A stretch of DNA of 64,000 nt from Steroidobacteraceae bacterium (GTDB lineage: Bacteria; Pseudomonadota; Gammaproteobacteria; Steroidobacterales; Steroidobacteraceae), in assembly GCA_027531255.1 (NCBI GenBank), contig JAPZRU010000026.1, positions 42,997 through 106,996 of the forward strand, written 5' to 3'. Under the pieces are notes generated by a model that was not told where the DNA came from, ran no database searches, and saw only the letters and a program-made list of their open reading frames with translations. Positions 36,827 through 47,162 of the stretch are shown here, in pieces. Numbering within the stretch: position 1 is the first letter of the stretch; the number at the start of each line of letters is the position of its first letter. The position numbers were made by a program, and so were the translations under genes.

Positions 36827-36854
36827 ACTATACAGAAACCCCGGGTGGTTGCAA
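36827..36854 (-). promoter_or_regulatory. Promoter of the small acidic gene-lysAC-asd operon
   Basis: On the minus strand TTGCAA (36854-36849) and TATAGT (36832-36827) are separated by 16 bp, with a predicted start near 36820 and a leader of about 115 nt. This is one of the best sigma70 matches in the window. Confidence 0.6.
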
Positions 36855-36929
36855 CCGGCGGCACCTTGGGCTACGCGAACCGGGATCCGGACGCGACCCG
36901 GCGTCCCGGGCCGGTCTCCCGCCGCCGCG

Positions 36930-37733
36930 TCAACCTGCCTCCAACCAGACCGGCGTTCCGGGCCGCAGTTCCAGTTGCGCTCCGGCATCACCTTGCGCGA
37001 CCGCGATTTCGATCGCGTCGAAGGAATTGACGAGCGCGAGCGGGCTGCCGGCCGGCACGTCCCGGTAGGTGCGTCGCAGCGGCAGCCGCAACGACTTGAC
37101 GACGATCACGGGGTTCGAGGCTGCGCCGATCTGCTTCGGGCCCAGGTTCGTGAACGCGTTGCCGTAGCGGTCGAGCAGCACCACGGCGCCTCGCCACCCG
37201 CGCCGCTCGCGCGTCGGCCGCGGTACCGGCGAGCGCACCCAGTCGTCGATGGCCGGACCCAGCGCCTCGACTTCGACCCGGCCGGCCGCGAGTTCCGCGG
37301 CGAGCGGCGCGAGTACGTCCCGGCCGTGAAAGGTGGCGCTCGGCACGCCGAGCCCGAGGCGCTCGAGGCGGCCGAGATCGATGACGTGCGCGCGGCCCGG
37401 CGACTCGAGCACGGCGCCGAGCAGCCCGTTGTCGGGCCCGAGGAAAACCTGGCCACCGGCGACGGCGGCCAGCAGCCGCCGCGCAGAACCGACGCCGGGA
37501 TCGACGACCGCGACGTGCACCGTGCCGGCCGGGCACCAGCGCGCTGCGCGTTCCAGCCAGAACGCGCCGGCCGCCGGGTCGAAGGCCGGGAGTTCGTGGG
37601 TCAGGTCGACGACGCGTGCGGCCGGGCACCGCGCGTGCACCTGCACCTTCATCAGGCCGACGAACGGATCGCGGGTGCCGAAATCCGTCGTCAACGCGAC
37701 GATCGGCGCGACGCCCGCTGCCGGGAGCGTCAC
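36930..37733 (-). CDS. SAM hydrolase (SAM hydroxide adenosyltransferase) / halogenase-family protein
   Basis: A 267-residue member of the DUF62/chlorinase fold. Visible motifs: VALTTDFGTRDPFVGLMK at the start, DLTHELPAFDP, HVAVVDPGVGSARR, GPDNGLL and LDRYGNAFTNL near the C-terminus. The family hydrolyses S-adenosylmethionine to adenosine and methionine using an activated water. The start is a GTG at 37733 with a weak ribosome site, just past the terminator of the upstream gene; a slightly different start is possible. Confidence 0.87.
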   Translation of the reverse strand: MTLPAAGVAPIVALTTDFGTRDPFVGLMKVQVHARCPAARVVDLTHELPAFDPAAGAFWLERAARWCPAGTVHVAVVDPGVGSARRLLAAVAGGQVFLGPDNGLLGAVLESPGRAHVIDLGRLERLGLGVPSATFHGRDVLAPLAAELAAGRVEVEALGPAIDDWVRSPVPRPTRERRGWRGAVVLLDRYGNAFTNLGPKQIGAASNPVIVVKSLRLPLRRTYRDVPAGSPLALVNSFDAIEIAVAQGDAGAQLELRPGTPVWLEAG

Positions 37734-37742
37734 GACGGCACC

Positions 37743-37772
37743 AAAAGCGAAGGCCCCGCGAGCGGGGCCTTC
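37743..37772 (-). terminator. Terminator after the cysteine-patterned protein gene
   Basis: GAAGGCCCCG and CGGGGCCTTC form a perfect 10-bp stem with loop CGAG (37749-37772). On the minus strand GCTTTTGG follows, a short T run. It lies 40 bp past the stop of the small exported protein and 10 bp before the start of the SAM hydrolase-like gene. Confidence 0.65.
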
Positions 37773-37812
37773 GAGGAAGCCAGGGCGCGCGACCCGCGCA
37801 GGCGCCGGCTCG

Positions 37813-38049
37813 TCAGCCGCACTTGCGCAGGCACTCGTCGTACTTCGTGTCGCAGGCCTTCTCCTTGTCGGCGTCGCCGTCCGCGTCCGCCATGCACTGG
37901 TCCGAAGCCGCATCGCACTGCTCGACGCACTTGTCGTCCGCCTGCGGCGTGAGATCCGCCGCGAGGGCCGCCACGCTCCAGCACACGAGCGCGGCCGCCG
38001 CCAGCGACGCGCCGAACCGGACCGGGAAGCCTCTCTTCGCTGCCGCCAT
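37813..38049 (-). CDS. Small exported protein with symmetric cysteine spacing
   Basis: The 78-residue product begins with a signal peptide (basic start, SLAAAALVCWSVAALAAD). The 50-residue mature part has six cysteines spaced C-X3-C-X6-C-X13-C-X6-C-X3-C, symmetric about the centre, with an acidic DADGDADKE loop in the middle. This fits a disulfide-stapled helical hairpin, possibly metal-binding through the acidic loop. I do not recognise a named family. GAGGAGACGGAG precedes the ATG at 38049, and a terminator follows the gene. Confidence 0.75.
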   Translation of the reverse strand: MAAAKRGFPVRFGASLAAAALVCWSVAALAADLTPQADDKCVEQCDAASDQCMADADGDADKEKACDTKYDECLRKCG

Positions 38050-38169
38050 CTCCGTCTCCTCGCTGCCCGCGGAACGGGCCTGATGGTCAGAAAAATAAGG
38101 CCGGCGTACCTGCGTTGCAACTGCGCGGCGCCGGCGCGACCGGAGACTCGGCACGCCGCGTGCGACCGT

Positions 38170-39948
38170 TCACGCCTCCAGTTGTTCGCGCTGCAGCATC
38201 GGGATGCCCGCGGCGCCGGCGCGCGCACCGGCCGCGTGCGCGTCGGCCCGCGGCAGCACGCGCTCGAAGTAGAAGCGCGCCGCGACCAGCTTGCCCTCGT
38301 AGAAGGCCCGCTCGCCGCTGCCCGCTTCGAGCGCGCGCTTCGCGACCCGCGCCATCCGCAGCCAGCACCACGCCACCAGCACGTAGCCGCAGAAGTTCAG
38401 GTAGTCCGTGGCGGCCGCCGCGAGTTCCTCGGGATCCTTGGCCGATCGCTCCGCGACCGTCTTCGTCAGCTCGGCCCACTGGGCCAGCAGGCCCTGCAGC
38501 CGCTGCGCCCAGGGCGCGAAGTCCGCCGGCAGGTCGGACTTCAGCAGCGCGGCGATCTCGTCGATCATCGTCTTCACGCTCTGGCCCGCGGTGCCGAGCA
38601 CCTTGCGGCCGAGCAGGTCGAGGGCCTGGATGCCGTTTGTACCCTCGTAGATGCAGGCGATCTTGGCGTCGCGGTAGTACTGCTCCACGCCGGTGTCGCG
38701 GACGTAGCCCGCGCCGCCGTGCACCTGCACCGCCAGCGCCGTGTTCTCGACCGCCCAGTCGGTCAGGAACGACTTGACGATCGGCACGAGCAGCGCGACC
38801 AGCTCCGCGGCGCGCTTGCGCGTGCCCTCGTCCGGGGCGTGCTGCTCCACGTCGATCAGCAGGTAGGCGTAGAAGCAAAGCAGCCGCTGCCCCTCGGTCA
38901 TCGCCTTCTGAGTCAGGATCATCCGGCGCACGTCGGGATGGACGATGATCGGGTCCGCCATCTTGTCGCGCTCGAGCGCACCGCGCGGCGCACGGCCCTG
39001 CAGCCGTTCGTAGGCGAACGCGATCGAGGCCTGCAGTGCGCGCTCCGAGAGACCGAGCCCCTGGAGCCCTACGCCCAGTCGCGCGTGGTTCATCATCGTG
39101 AACATGCACGCGAGGCCGCCGTTCGGCTGGCCGACGAGCCAGCCCTGCGCACCCTCGAAGTTCATCACGCAGGTCGGCGAGCCGTGGATGCCGAGCTTGT
39201 GCTCGAGCGACGCGCAACTCACGCCGTTCGGCCGGCCGTCCAGCAGCTTCGGCACCAGGAACAGGCTGATGCCGCGCGTGCCCGACGGCGCGTCGGGCAG
39301 CTTCGCCAGCACGAGGTGGACGATGTTGTCCGCCATGTCGTGCTCACCCCAGCTGATGTAGATCTTCGTGCCGGTGATGCGGAAGCTGCCGTCGGCCTGC
39401 GGCTCCGCCTTCGTGCGCATGATGCCGAGGTCGGTGCCCGAGTGCGGCTCCGTCAGGCACATCGTGCCCGTCCACTCGCCCGTCACCATCCTGCCGAGGA
39501 AGCGAGCCTGCAGTTCGGCACTGCCGTGCCGCGACAGCGCGAGCACCGCGCCCTCGGAGAGACCGCTGCACATGCGCCACGCCATCGCGGAAGCGCACAG
39601 CATTTCGCCGACCGCGATGTACGCGACGTCCGGCAGGCCCTGCCCGCCGATCGCCGGATCCGCCGCCATGCCCGCCCAGCCGTCCGTGCAGAACTGGCGA
39701 TACGCCTCGCGGAAGCCCGGCGGCGTGCTCACGCGGCCGTTCTCGAGTCTGGGCCCGCCGTGCCAGTCACCCTGCCAGTTGAGCGGCGAGAGCACGTTCT
39801 CCGCGAACCTCGCGCCCTCGTCGAGGATGCTGTCGATCAGCTCCCGGTTCACGTCCTCGCGCCCGCCGGCGGCGAGTACCTTCTCGACCTCGAGCACTTC
39901 GTGGAGCACGAAGCGGATGTCGCGGCGCGGTGCACGGTATTCGTACAT
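38170..39948 (-). CDS. Acyl-CoA dehydrogenase (DmdC/FadE-like, ~590-aa class)
   Basis: A 592-residue flavoprotein of the long acyl-CoA dehydrogenase class. Motifs: WTGTMCLTEPHSGTDLG and ITGTKIYISWGEHD (FAD and substrate contacts), QVHGGAGYVRDTGVEQYYRDAKI and the IYEGTNGIQALDLLGRKVL segment. A C-terminal helical domain of about 130 residues follows, as in 3-methylmercaptopropionyl-CoA dehydrogenases. Chain specificity is not readable. It is divergent from the MarR gene, a likely local regulator. Confidence 0.92.
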   Translation of the reverse strand: MYEYRAPRRDIRFVLHEVLEVEKVLAAGGREDVNRELIDSILDEGARFAENVLSPLNWQGDWHGGPRLENGRVSTPPGFREAYRQFCTDGWAGMAADPAIGGQGLPDVAYIAVGEMLCASAMAWRMCSGLSEGAVLALSRHGSAELQARFLGRMVTGEWTGTMCLTEPHSGTDLGIMRTKAEPQADGSFRITGTKIYISWGEHDMADNIVHLVLAKLPDAPSGTRGISLFLVPKLLDGRPNGVSCASLEHKLGIHGSPTCVMNFEGAQGWLVGQPNGGLACMFTMMNHARLGVGLQGLGLSERALQASIAFAYERLQGRAPRGALERDKMADPIIVHPDVRRMILTQKAMTEGQRLLCFYAYLLIDVEQHAPDEGTRKRAAELVALLVPIVKSFLTDWAVENTALAVQVHGGAGYVRDTGVEQYYRDAKIACIYEGTNGIQALDLLGRKVLGTAGQSVKTMIDEIAALLKSDLPADFAPWAQRLQGLLAQWAELTKTVAERSAKDPEELAAAATDYLNFCGYVLVAWCWLRMARVAKRALEAGSGERAFYEGKLVAARFYFERVLPRADAHAAGARAGAAGIPMLQREQLEA

Positions 39949-39967
39949 GGGGGCCTCGTCGTGCCTG

Positions 39968-40008
39968 GAATCGTCGCAGATTCTACACTGGACGGGCTTC
40001 GCGAAGCC
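39968..40008. promoter_or_regulatory. Two palindromes in the divergent acyl-CoA dehydrogenase/marR region
   Basis: GAATC-GTCGCA-GATTC (39968-39983) and the perfect 14-bp palindrome GGCTTCGCGAAGCC (39995-40008) lie between the two divergent starts. Either may bind the MarR regulator; MarR dimers typically use 14-20 bp dyads. Confidence 0.4.
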
Positions 40009-40083
40009 GAACCCGCCGGACGCTCGGCCGCAGCGATCGGCGACCGTTGCCGCGCACGCGCGGTGATACCATGACGCGGGCTG

Positions 40084-40656
40084 ATGGTCAGCAAGGCTCA
40101 CGACCGCACGATGGCAGCATCCGAACCGATCGGCTTCCTGGTCTACGACGTCAACCGGCTGATCCGCAAGGACTACGGCGCGCGCGTTGCACGGCTAGGT
40201 CTCACGCAGGCGCAGTGGCGAGCGCTCGCGCACCTCTCCAGGATGGAAGGCTGCCGCCAGACGCAGCTTGCCGAGACGCTGGAGGTTCGCCCCATCACGG
40301 CGGGCCGCCTGGTCGACCGACTGCAGAAGGCGGGCCTCGTCCGTCGCAGCGAGGATCCGCGCGATCGTCGTGCGTTCCAGCTCCACCTGACGCCAGCGTC
40401 GCGAAGGCTGCTGCGGCGCCTGCGGGAGATCGGCGAGCAGACGATCGAACGCGCGCTCGACGGCCTCGGCGCGACAGAGCGCCGCCGCCTGCACGAGATG
40501 CTCGCGCACGTCCGCACGAACCTCCAGGACCCGCCCCGACGTCGCGGCCTGCCCGCCGGCGAGCGGGCTGCCCCGCCGTCGAAGACGCCGCGACGCACCG
40601 CGCCCACCGCGACGCGCCGAACGCGCACCGCGCCGCAGCGCAGACGCGGCGCCTGA
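40084..40656 (+). CDS. MarR-family transcriptional regulator
   Basis: The 190-residue protein has the MarR winged helix: GLTQAQWRALAHLSRMEGCRQTQLAETLEVRPITAGRLVDRL, then the wing DPRDRRAFQLHLT. The last 50 residues are a Pro/Arg/Thr/Ala-rich basic tail, unusual for the family and perhaps disordered. A second in-frame ATG at 40111 is an alternative start. It is divergent from the acyl-CoA dehydrogenase gene. Confidence 0.88.
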   Translation: MVSKAHDRTMAASEPIGFLVYDVNRLIRKDYGARVARLGLTQAQWRALAHLSRMEGCRQTQLAETLEVRPITAGRLVDRLQKAGLVRRSEDPRDRRAFQLHLTPASRRLLRRLREIGEQTIERALDGLGATERRRLHEMLAHVRTNLQDPPRRRGLPAGERAAPPSKTPRRTAPTATRRTRTAPQRRRGA

Positions 40657-40853
40657 GGCTCCAGCCCGACGGCCACGCCGCCGCGCGAGCTCGCGGTACC
40701 GCTGTCGGCAAGCACCCTTCTCGCCTCGCGGATTCCGATCGGGCCGGGAGGCCCGGTTCGCCTACAGAACCGCGAGCGCGCGCCGATCTACCGTGTTGGG
40801 GGCTGGGCGAGTTGCTCGCTCCCACCCGCTGCGGCCAGGCAAGGAGAAGGCAC

Positions 40854-40985
40854 GTGAGTGGCGATACGGATGTTCGTTCGCGCGTCGCGGACGCGATGTT
40901 GCTCGGTTCGGAGGCGCTGTTGGCGGCGCTCGGGCTCGCGGGAGCGGGCGGCGCCCTGATGCTGCTGGCAACCTACCTCGGCTGA
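40854..40985 (+). CDS. Candidate 43-residue membrane microprotein
   Basis: A GTG start preceded by AAGGAG at 8-nt spacing opens a 43-codon frame. After a polar start (VSGDTDVRSRVADAM) comes one hydrophobic helix of about 25 residues rich in Leu, Ala and Gly, ending LLATYLG. There is no homology evidence; the case rests on the strong ribosome site and the clean transmembrane profile. Confidence 0.4.
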   Translation: MSGDTDVRSRVADAMLLGSEALLAALGLAGAGGALMLLATYLG

Positions 40986-41123
40986 GCGGCGCGACGGGAA
41001 TCTGGACGAACGCGGCGGCGGTGGCGACAACCACGTGGTCGCTGCACGTTGTACGGATGCCGCGGGAGCTTAGCCGGACGCATCCTCAGCCTGCGCCCGA
41101 CGTCGCGGCGCGAGTCCCCGTTC

Positions 41124-41147
41124 CCGGCCCGCCTCCGTGCGGGCCGG
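41124..41147. terminator. Hairpin in the gene-free stretch before tRNA-Pro
   Basis: CCGGCCCGC (41124-41132) and GCGGGCCGG (41139-41147) pair perfectly over a 6-nt loop. No T run follows. The surrounding 40986-41279 holds no other gene I can support. Confidence 0.35.
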
Positions 41148-41228
41148 TGTCGCTTCCGGCACCGCGGATCGCGTCGCCGAGCATCGCGTCGATGCGCCCG
41201 TCTCGCGCGCAGCGCCACGGCTGGCCAT

Positions 41229-41252
41229 GTGCGATCACGCGCGTGATCGCAC
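41229..41252. repeat. Perfect 24-bp palindrome downstream of tRNA-Pro
   Basis: The two 12-base halves GTGCGATCACGC and GCGTGATCGCAC are exact reverse complements with no spacer. It begins 28 nt past the 3' end of tRNA-Pro (minus strand). It may be a processing or termination hairpin (10-bp stem with GCGC loop) or a protein site; two GATC sites lie in it. Confidence 0.6.
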
Positions 41253-41279
41253 GGCCTTCAGAGACTCCGTGGAAGTAAT

Positions 41280-41357
<78 letters not shown>

Positions 41358-41509
41358 CCGGGCGCCGCGGTGGACACCGCGGCCAACTGGACCGTCCCGA
41401 AGGACGCGCGGGATTGTAGTGGAGCCGTCCCGCGTCGGCCATCGAAAATCCGCGGCGTCGCCGCAGGCGACGGGACGCGAACCCGCCCCCTGCCGACGCG
41501 CCGACATGC

Positions 41510-41866
41510 TCAGCGACGCAGCAGCCGCAGCACTTCCTCGAGTTCGGCTCGCACCTGCCGAACGATCTGCTGGCTCTGGCTCAGGTCCTCGCGCGCCTCG
41601 TCGCCGGCGAGCCGCTGGCGCGCGCCGCCGATCGTGAAGCCCTGGTCGTAGAGCAGGCTGCGGATCTGGCGGATCACGATCACGTCCTGCCGCTGGTAGT
41701 ACCGGCGGTTGCCGCGGCGCTTCACCGGCTTCAGCTGCGGGAACTCCTGCTCCCAGTAGCGCAGCACGTGCGGCTTCACGCCGCAGAGGTCGCTGACCTC
41801 GCCGATCGTGAAATAGCGTTTGCCCGGGATCGCCGGGAGTTCGGCGTTATTGCTTGCTTCCAGCAT
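41510..41866 (-). CDS. MerR-family regulator linked to ihfA
   Basis: The 118-residue protein has the MerR DNA-binding domain ([43 protein letters not shown]) and a Leu/Glu/Arg-rich helix at the C-terminus but no ligand domain or metal cysteines. It belongs to the short MerR type found after ihfA across proteobacteria. Its start lies 20 nt inside the ihfA 3' end, so it is translated by coupling. Confidence 0.92.
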   Translation of the reverse strand: MLEASNNAELPAIPGKRYFTIGEVSDLCGVKPHVLRYWEQEFPQLKPVKRRGNRRYYQRQDVIVIRQIRSLLYDQGFTIGGARQRLAGDEAREDLSQSQQIVRQVRAELEEVLRLLRR

Positions 41867-42146
41867 AGGCTTCGACTCGCGCCTTCAGCTTCTGGCCCGG
41901 GCGGAACGTGACGACGCGTCGCGCGCTGATCGGGATCTCCTCGCCGGTCTTCGGGTTGCGACCCGGCCGCTGGTTCTTGTCGCGGAGGTCGAAGTTGCCG
42001 AAGCCCGAGAGCTTCACCTGCTCGCCGTTCGACAGCGCCGCCCGCACTTCCTCGAAGAACAGGTCGACGAGTTCGCGCGCCTCGCGCTTGTTGAGACCGA
42101 GCTGATCGAACAGCGCCTCGGCCATTTCCGCCTTGGTCAGTGCCAT
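41847..42146 (-). CDS. ihfA: Integration host factor alpha subunit
   Basis: The 99-residue HU/IHF-family DNA-bending protein starts [20 protein letters not shown] and carries the DNA-arm signature [22 protein letters not shown]. With IhfB it bends DNA in promoters and at recombination sites. The ATG at 42146 is 19 bp after the pheT stop; a longer in-frame start at 42173 adds residues not seen in the family. Confidence 0.96.
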   Translation of the reverse strand: MALTKAEMAEALFDQLGLNKREARELVDLFFEEVRAALSNGEQVKLSGFGNFDLRDKNQRPGRNPKTGEEIPISARRVVTFRPGQKLKARVEAYAGSKQ

Positions 42147-42165
42147 GCGTGGTCGAACCTGCGGG

Positions 42166-44544
42166 TCATTCACGGATCTGGGCGCTCAGGTCGTGTTTCA
42201 GGCGTCCGACGACGGCCGCGACCAGTGCGTCCACCTCGGAATCCGTCAATGTTTTTGAATTGTCCTGCAAAATCAAGCCCAAAGCTACGCTTTTTGTCCC
42301 AGTTTCTATGCCGGGGCCCCGGTAGACGTCGAAGACCACCAGATCACGCAGCCACGCTGACGCCTCGACAGTAACAGATCGCTGCAACTCGCTGAAAGTG
42401 ACAGATTCCTTTACGACCACCGCCAGATCGCGCCGGACTGCCGGGAAGGTGGACAACGGCCGGGCCACCGGCAGCGTCGCGACACCCGCCGGGCCGAGTT
42501 CCAGCTCGAACAGGTACGGCGCGGGCCCGAGATCGAGCGCCCGGGCTACCTCGGGGTGCAGTTCGCCGAGCCAGCCGCACGCGACGTCGCTGCGGTAGAT
42601 GCGTGCCGAGCGGCCCGGGTGCAGGCACGAGGGCGCCTCGCGCTCGAAACGCCAGTCGGCCGCCGGCGCGGCCGCGGCGAGCAGGGCCTCGACGTCCGCC
42701 TTGGCGTCGTGGAAGTCCACCGGCCGCTCGGCGACCCCCCACTGCTCCGGGTCGGCGTGACCCCAGACGAGACCGGCGACGCATGGAATTTCTTCGAGAC
42801 CAGATTGTTGCACGATGAACTTCGAGCCGAACTCGAAGATACGTACGCGCTCCTGCTGGCGCCGGACGTTCCCCTGCAGAGCGTGGACGAGCCCCGGCCA
42901 CAGCGAAACGCGCATCTCCGCGAGATCGGCGGAGATCGGGTTCGCCAGCGGCAGCGCCGCGGCGTCCGGGAACAGGCGGCGCTGCAGGCCGGGCTCGACG
43001 AACGAGTAGGTGATCGCTTCGTGGTAGCCCCGATCTACCAGGCGCGTGGCGAGCCGCGCCACCGGCAGCCGACCCTCGGGCACCGCAGCCGGCGCCTGCG
43101 GCGCAACCAGGTCGCGCGGCGGGATCTCGGCGTAGCCGTAGACACGGGCGACTTCCTCGACGAGGTCGGCCGGAATGGCCACGTCGAAGCGCCACGACGG
43201 CACGACCACGCGCCAGCCGCCGGCCGCCGCAGACACCTGCATGCCGAGATCGCGGAGGATCGACTCGACCCGCTCCCCGGGCACCGCGATGCCGAGCAGG
43301 CGCTCGAGGTAGCGGGCGTCGAGTTCGACGGTTCGCGACGCCGGCAGCGAATCGGCCTGCGCGGTGACGACCGCAGGGCCGGCCTGCCCACCCGCGATCT
43401 CGAGCAGCAGCTGCGTCGCGCGCTCGATCGCGCGCTCCTGCCCGGCCGGGTCCACGCCGCGCTCGAAGCGCTGCGAGGCGTCGGTGAGCAGCTTGTGGCG
43501 GCGCGCGCGTCCCGCGATCGCGTCGGGTGCGAACCACGCCACCTCGAGGAACACGTCCGTGGTGTCGGTCGCGATGCCGCTCTTCTCGCCACCCATGATG
43601 CCGGCCATGCCGACCGGGCCGGCCGCGTCGGCGATCACCAGCACGTCGGGCTCGAGCGCGACCTCGCGGCCGTCGAGCAGCACGAGGCGCTCGCCGTCGC
43701 CCGCGAAGCGCACCTCGATGCCACCCTGCAGGCGCCGCAGGTCGTAGGCGTGCATCGGCTGCCCGAGCTCGAGCATCACGTAGTTCGTCACGTCGACGAG
43801 CGGACCGAGGCTGCGCAGCCCCGCGCGGCGCAGGCGCTCGCGCATCCAGAGCGGCGTCTCGGCCCGCGGGTCCAGGCCGCGCAGCACGCGGCCGGCGAAC
43901 TTCGGGCCGGCAGCGGGTGCGTCGAGACGCACGGGGAACGTGTCAGCGAGCGTCGGTGCCACCGGCGCGAGCGTAGGCCACCGGAGCGACCTGCCCGACA
44001 GCACGGCGAGTTCGCGCGCGAGCCCCAGCACCGAGAGCGCGTCGCCGCGGTTCGGGGTGAAGTTGATCTCGAGCACGACGTCGTCGAGCCCGAGCGCGGC
44101 GCGCAGATCCTGCCCCGTGTCCAGCGTCGAGGGCAGCTCGAGCAGCCCGTCGACGCCCTCGCCCAGTTCGAGCTCGCGCGACGAACAGAGCATGCCCTGC
44201 GACTCGACGCCGCGGAGCTTCGCCTTCCGGATCGCCAGGCCGCCCGGCAGCTGCGCGCCGACCGTCGCGAGCGGCGCCTTGAGGCCCGGCCGCACGTTCT
44301 TCGCGCCGCAGACGATCTGCAGCGGCTCGGCGCCACCCGCCGCGACGCGGCAGACCGTGAGCTTGTCGGCATCCGGATGCCGCGCGGTTTCGAGTACCTC
44401 GCCGACGACGACGCCGGTGAACTCGCCGGCCACGGCGTGGCGCGCCTCGACCTCGAAGCCCGACATCGTCAGCCGGTGCGACAGCTCGGCCGTGTTCCAG
44501 CCGGTGTCGACCCACTCGCGCAGCCAGTCGAGACTGACCTTCAT
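42166..44544 (-). CDS. pheT: Phenylalanyl-tRNA synthetase beta subunit
   Basis: The 792-residue beta subunit shows the tRNA-binding EMAP-like domain ([26 protein letters not shown]), B3/B4 editing region ([32 protein letters not shown]), B5 domain and the C-terminal anticodon-binding fold ([14 protein letters not shown]). It pairs with PheS. The ATG at 44544 gives the universal start [13 protein letters not shown]. It lies 73 bp after pheS. Confidence 0.97.
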   Translation of the reverse strand: MKVSLDWLREWVDTGWNTAELSHRLTMSGFEVEARHAVAGEFTGVVVGEVLETARHPDADKLTVCRVAAGGAEPLQIVCGAKNVRPGLKAPLATVGAQLPGGLAIRKAKLRGVESQGMLCSSRELELGEGVDGLLELPSTLDTGQDLRAALGLDDVVLEINFTPNRGDALSVLGLARELAVLSGRSLRWPTLAPVAPTLADTFPVRLDAPAAGPKFAGRVLRGLDPRAETPLWMRERLRRAGLRSLGPLVDVTNYVMLELGQPMHAYDLRRLQGGIEVRFAGDGERLVLLDGREVALEPDVLVIADAAGPVGMAGIMGGEKSGIATDTTDVFLEVAWFAPDAIAGRARRHKLLTDASQRFERGVDPAGQERAIERATQLLLEIAGGQAGPAVVTAQADSLPASRTVELDARYLERLLGIAVPGERVESILRDLGMQVSAAAGGWRVVVPSWRFDVAIPADLVEEVARVYGYAEIPPRDLVAPQAPAAVPEGRLPVARLATRLVDRGYHEAITYSFVEPGLQRRLFPDAAALPLANPISADLAEMRVSLWPGLVHALQGNVRRQQERVRIFEFGSKFIVQQSGLEEIPCVAGLVWGHADPEQWGVAERPVDFHDAKADVEALLAAAAPAADWRFEREAPSCLHPGRSARIYRSDVACGWLGELHPEVARALDLGPAPYLFELELGPAGVATLPVARPLSTFPAVRRDLAVVVKESVTFSELQRSVTVEASAWLRDLVVFDVYRGPGIETGTKSVALGLILQDNSKTLTDSEVDALVAAVVGRLKHDLSAQIRE

Positions 44545-44617
44545 CGTCTGGTCCCCATGCATTGCCGGCCGTCGCGCACTCGCTCCGGCCCTCGTGTCGC
44601 GAACCGTTCGCGGCGCC

Positions 44618-45800
<1,183 letters not shown>

Positions 45801-45813
45801 GCCGCCGCGGCGC

Positions 45814-46200
45814 TCAGGCCGCGGCCTTGTTCGCCTTCGGTGCCGGCGCCGGCAGCGCCTTCACCTGCTCGACGATCGCCGCGAACGCGGCCGGCTCGTT
45901 GACGGCGAGGTCGGCGAGCGCCTTGCGGTCGAGCTCGAGGCCCAGCACCTTCACGCCGTTGATCAGGCGGCTGTACGACAGGCCGTGTTCGCGCGCGGCC
46001 GCGTTCAGGCGCTGGATCCACAGCGCGCGGTAGTCGCGCTTCTTGAGCTTGCGGCCCTTGTACGCGTACTGGCCGGCCTTGATGACGGCCTGCTTCGCGA
46101 CGCGGAACACCTTCCGCCGCGCGTTGTAGTAGCCCTTGGCCTTGGCGAGGACCTTCTTGTGCCGGCGACCGGCGATCACGCCACGCTTGACTCGTGCCAT
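45814..46200 (-). CDS. rplT: Ribosomal protein L20
   Basis: The 128-residue 50S assembly protein starts [30 protein letters not shown] and contains [26 protein letters not shown]20 represses translation of the infC-rpmI-rplT mRNA in E. coli. The C-terminal 10 residues are an extra Ala/Pro/Lys tail. Confidence 0.98.
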   Translation of the reverse strand: MARVKRGVIAGRRHKKVLAKAKGYYNARRKVFRVAKQAVIKAGQYAYKGRKLKKRDYRALWIQRLNAAAREHGLSYSRLINGVKVLGLELDRKALADLAVNEPAAFAAIVEQVKALPAPAPKANKAAA

Positions 46201-46225
46201 TGCGATTCTCCTGGGGTGGCGTCGA

Positions 46226-46420
46226 TCAGTGGTTCGGCAGCAGCTGGATCACCCGGTTCAGATCGGTCTCGTGGACCATCTTCCCCGAGCGCAGCTGACG
46301 CTTACGCTTCGACGGCTTCTTCGTCAGGATGTGGCGCTTGTGGCTCTGGCCGCGCTTGAAGCCCTTCGCAGTCTTGCGAAAACGCTTCGCCGCAGCCCGG
46401 TTGGTCTTCAACTTGGGCAT
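46226..46420 (-). CDS. rpmI: Ribosomal protein L35
   Basis: The 64-residue basic protein reads [20 protein letters not shown] and then [15 protein letters not shown], the L35 signature. It precedes rplT by 25 bp. The 211-bp gap to infC contains a long perfect hairpin. Confidence 0.98.
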   Translation of the reverse strand: MPKLKTNRAAAKRFRKTAKGFKRGQSHKRHILTKKPSKRKRQLRSGKMVHETDLNRVIQLLPNH

Positions 46421-46572
46421 GTCAACGATCCTCCTGCCGTGCGGCTTCCGCCGCCGGCGCCTTTGTGACCCTGTCGCACCACTCGCGTGGGCTCGGGGCG
46501 GAGCCGGATCCGCGCTCGCGCGCAGCGCCGGCCACTTGTGTCGAGCGGTCTCTCGCGCCGCTCGTGTCGCGA

Positions 46573-46621
46573 AAACGGGGACTGCCCATTTCCGTCCCGC
46601 GGAAATGGGCAGTCCCCGTTT
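46573..46621. repeat. 22-bp perfect inverted repeat (REP-type) between infC and rpmI
   Basis: The arms 46573-46594 and 46600-46621 are exact reverse complements over 22 bp with a 5-base loop. Each arm carries GGGGACTGCCC, sharing the GGGGACTG core with the repeats at 33781 and 45680-45794. On the minus strand the stem ends in CCCCGTTTTC, so it might act as a partial terminator or mRNA-stability element between infC and rpmI. Confidence 0.75.
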
Positions 46622-46631
46622 CCGCCGATTC

Positions 46632-47159
46632 CTACTGCTGCGGCCGCTTCTTCGGCCCGAACATCATCACCAGCTGCTTGCCTTCCATCAGCGGGTTCTG
46701 CTCGATCACCGCGTGTTCCGCGAGATCCTTCACCAGCCGATCGAGCATCCGGCGACCGACTTCCTGGTGGGCGAGTTCGCGGCCGCGGTAACGGAGCGTC
46801 ACCTTGGCCTTGTCGCCCTCGGTCAGGAACCGGACGATGTTGCGCAGCTTGATCTGGTAGTCGTTCTCGTCCGTACCCGGACGGAACTTCACTTCCTTGA
46901 CCTGGATCTGCTTCTGCTTGCGCTTCGCGGCGTGCGCCTTCTTGTTCTGTTCGAACAGGAACTTGCCGAAGTCCATGACCCGGCAGACCGGCGGTTCCGC
47001 GGTGGGCGACACCTCGACGAGATCCAGGCCCTGCGACGAGGCCATCTGGAGCGCGTCGAAACGCGACATCACTCCGGCCTGGCTGCCATCGGCGGCGATC
47101 ACGCGCAGCTGCGGCGCGAGGATCTCTTCGTTGCGCCGAACGCGCTTCGTGGTAGAGAT
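46632..47159 (-). CDS. infC: Translation initiation factor IF-3 (ATC start)
   Basis: A 175-residue IF-3: [24 protein letters not shown] at the N-terminus, [31 protein letters not shown] and the C-terminal ribosome-binding domain [20 protein letters not shown]. The frame has no standard start: ATC at 47159 follows GGAGG by 8 nt and 3 nt after the thrS stop. E. coli infC uses ATT, through which IF-3 represses its own synthesis; the same control is expected here. An internal ATG at 47102 would cut the N-domain. Confidence 0.95.
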   Translation of the reverse strand: MSTTKRVRRNEEILAPQLRVIAADGSQAGVMSRFDALQMASSQGLDLVEVSPTAEPPVCRVMDFGKFLFEQNKKAHAAKRKQKQIQVKEVKFRPGTDENDYQIKLRNIVRFLTEGDKAKVTLRYRGRELAHQEVGRRMLDRLVKDLAEHAVIEQNPLMEGKQLVMMFGPKKRPQQ

Positions 47160-47162
47160 AGG

